From an uncultured Mucilaginibacter sp. (GTDB lineage: Bacteria > Bacteroidota > Bacteroidia > Sphingobacteriales > Sphingobacteriaceae): DNA of 64,000 nucleotides. The stretch covers positions 90,342 through 154,341 of the forward strand of contig CAJYJH010000078.1 of NCBI GenBank assembly GCA_913775265.1, given 5' to 3'. Positions within the stretch are counted from its first letter, which is position 1; each line of letters opens with the position of its first letter. A program made the translations under genes and the position numbers. Positions 62,338-64,000 of this stretch are shown piece after piece. The notes below the pieces were generated by a model, which worked only from the letters and a program-made list of their open reading frames with translations, searched no databases and was not told where the DNA came from.

Positions 62338-64000
62338 ATGAAGTTACTTTTAACCTATTTATCCAAACATCGTTGGGTTGTGTTGCTGGCCTTGGGCCTG
62401 GCCGCTGTTAATATCAGCTTTTCCCTGCTCGATCCCTATATAACCGGCCGTGTGGTCGACCGCTTTATTGAAAAGCGTAAGCTTTTAAATCACCACGATT
62501 TTGTTTGGGGTGTACTTACCTGGGTAGGTTTGGCCGTAGGCGCTGCCATGGTGTCGCGTATTGCCAAAAACTTTCAGGACTATTTTACTAACATCATTAC
62601 CCAAAAGGTAGGTGCCAATATGTATGCGGATGGCTTGAAACATTCGCTCGAATTACCTTACCAGGTGTTCGAAGACCAGCGCAGCGGCGAAACCTTGGGC
62701 ATTTTACAAAAAGTACGTTTAGACTGCGAAAAATTTATCACCTCATTTATCAGCGTGTTATTTGTGAGTTTGGTAGGTATGGTATTCGTTATTTTTTACT
62801 CATTTAGCGTGAGCTATAAAGTTACGCTGGTTTATTTTGCAGCTATCCCTGTTATCGGTTTTGTGAGTACAGCTTTGAGCAAACGCATCAAAAACATACA
62901 ACGCACCATCGTGGCCGAGACTACAGCGTTGGCTGGCTCTACTACCGAATCACTGCGCAATATCGAGTTGGTGAAAAGTTTGGGTCTGGTAAGCCAAGAG
63001 ATTAACCGCCTGAATAAAACAACTTATAAGATACTCGACCTAGAGTTAAAAAAGGTGAAATACGTACGCAGTATGAGCTTTGTACAGGGCACTACTGTTA
63101 ACCTGGTGCGTAGTATTATGGTGGTTATTTTACTACTATTGATATTTGAAGAAACGATATCACCTGGACAATATTTTACATTCTTGTTCTACTCATTCTT
63201 CTTATTTAACCCGTTGCAAGAATTGGGCAATGTGATTTTGGCTTGGCGCGAGTCGCAAATTTCGTTAGCAAACTTTGAACAGATCATTAATACGCCGGTT
63301 GAGGTTAAGCCCGAAAAGCCGGTATTGTTAGAGAAAGTAAAAGATCTAATTTTTGCTAACGTAAGCTTTAAGCACTTAACCGCTAATCGCAATGCTCTTA
63401 ATCATATTAGTTTCGGTGTAAAAACGGGTACTACCATCGCCTTTGTTGGCCCGTCGGGTTCGGGTAAAACCACGCTGGTAAAGTTACTGGTGGGCTTGTA
63501 TCAGCCGTTGCAAGGTGACATTCTATACAACGGTGTGTTGAGCAAGGAGATTGATTTGGACCGCCTGCGTGAGCGGATTGGTTTCGTTACTCAGGATACT
63601 CAATTATTCTCGGGAACCATTCGCGAAAATCTACAGTTTGTTCGCCCTGGTGCTACCGATGAAGAATGTATGCAGGTATTGCAGCGGGCAGCTTGTCAAA
63701 CACTATTAGCTCGGGCTGATAAAGGATTGGATACCGTAATTGGCGAAGGCGGTGTTAAAGTATCAGGTGGCGAAAAGCAACGGCTATCTATAGCACGTGC
63801 ACTACTACGTCGTCCGGATATCTTAGTATTTGATGAGGCTACTTCGGCACTCGATTCTTTGACTGAAGAAGAAATCACTGAGACTATTAAAGAAGTGTCT
63901 GAACATCAGGAACACATTACCATTTTGATTGCTCACCGCTTAAGCACTATTATGCATGCCGACCGTATATACGTGTTAGAAAAAGGGCAGATTATAGAAG
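62338..64000 (+). CDS. ABC transporter, fused permease-ATPase (3' end cut by window)
   Basis: ATG at 62338 opens a frame still open at the window end (554 residues visible). The first 290 residues form an exporter-type membrane domain with about six helices (HRWVVLLALGLAAVNISFSLLDPYI). The ATPase domain has Walker A GPSGSGKTT (about 371-379), Q-loop VTQDTQ, signature VSGGEKQR and Walker B LVFDEATSALD, then the switch His in AHRLST. It pumps an unknown substrate as a dimer. Nearly complete; only the last few residues are missing. Confidence 0.95.
   Translation, partial: MKLLLTYLSKHRWVVLLALGLAAVNISFSLLDPYITGRVVDRFIEKRKLLNHHDFVWGVLTWVGLAVGAAMVSRIAKNFQDYFTNIITQKVGANMYADGLKHSLELPYQVFEDQRSGETLGILQKVRLDCEKFITSFISVLFVSLVGMVFVIFYSFSVSYKVTLVYFAAIPVIGFVSTALSKRIKNIQRTIVAETTALAGSTTESLRNIELVKSLGLVSQEINRLNKTTYKILDLELKKVKYVRSMSFVQGTTVNLVRSIMVVILLLLIFEETISPGQYFTFLFYSFFLFNPLQELGNVILAWRESQISLANFEQIINTPVEVKPEKPVLLEKVKDLIFANVSFKHLTANRNALNHISFGVKTGTTIAFVGPSGSGKTTLVKLLVGLYQPLQGDILYNGVLSKEIDLDRLRERIGFVTQDTQLFSGTIRENLQFVRPGATDEECMQVLQRAACQTLLARADKGLDTVIGEGGVKVSGGEKQRLSIARALLRRPDILVFDEATSALDSLTEEEITETIKEVSEHQEHITILIAHRLSTIMHADRIYVLEKGQIIE

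Noticed and set aside
1-64000. CRISPR arrays, insertion sequences, riboswitches
   Set aside because: No regularly spaced repeats, transposase motifs or inverted-repeat-bounded elements, and no conserved riboswitch core was recognised.

Overview
The window looks like chromosome of a Bacteroidota bacterium, most likely family Sphingobacteriaceae (Mucilaginibacter/Pedobacter-like). The reasons are Bacteroidota-type promoters (TTTG, about 19 bases, then TAnnTTTG), moderate GC, and families typical of the phylum: a HYC_CC_PP protein, S9/S41/M61 secreted peptidases, PIG-L/ThuA fusions and tandem amidohydrolases. The genus is inferred from protein character only. No rRNA, insertion sequence, CRISPR array or prophage was seen.

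Layout. 1-2783 is an AT-rich accessory segment with two co-oriented genes: a 696-residue protein with a PD-(D/E)XK nuclease-like core, then a zinc-metallopeptidase-like protein cut by the window edge. It abuts the 3' side of a tRNA-Asp gene, followed by prfA. 4821-9991 holds two Tat-exported ferritin-like proteins, lpxH, a CsbD-like protein, a CtpA-type protease and a small secreted protein. 10087-15951 carries two S9 peptidases, a GNAT acetyltransferase with an uncertain start and a UDG-like protein. 16108-17372 is an ahpC/ahpD peroxide-defence pair.

17622-22271 is a TetR-TolC-EmrA-EmrB efflux operon with a palindromic operator. A PIG-L deacetylase, an N-acetylglucosamine kinase coupled to a response regulator, and an RND tripartite pump follow (to 31904). 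Then come an M61 peptidase, a 49-residue membrane protein, an HtrA protease, dapF, and a HYC_CC_PP/HMA/outer-membrane metal-linked cluster (37464-39262). Two amidohydrolase genes with partly lost metal sites and a small membrane protein follow.

44472-48310 is a trp locus: promoter, leader peptide with tandem Trp codons, attenuator hairpin, then trpE, trpG and trpC, with miaE (a tRNA-modification enzyme) in the place where further trp genes might be expected. trpD, trpF, trpB and trpA are not in the window. 48331-56763 holds metabolic enzymes and a PAS histidine kinase/response regulator pair. 56837-62263 is a translation cluster (rplM, rpsI, rpsB, tsf, pyrH, frr) with nagA inserted between tsf and pyrH. 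The window ends inside an ABC exporter gene.

Most interesting: the nuclease-zincin pair beside tRNA-Asp (a candidate defence or mobile module), the trp attenuator next to miaE, and a perfect 24-bp inverted repeat that contains the last codons and stop of a prolyl oligopeptidase gene.
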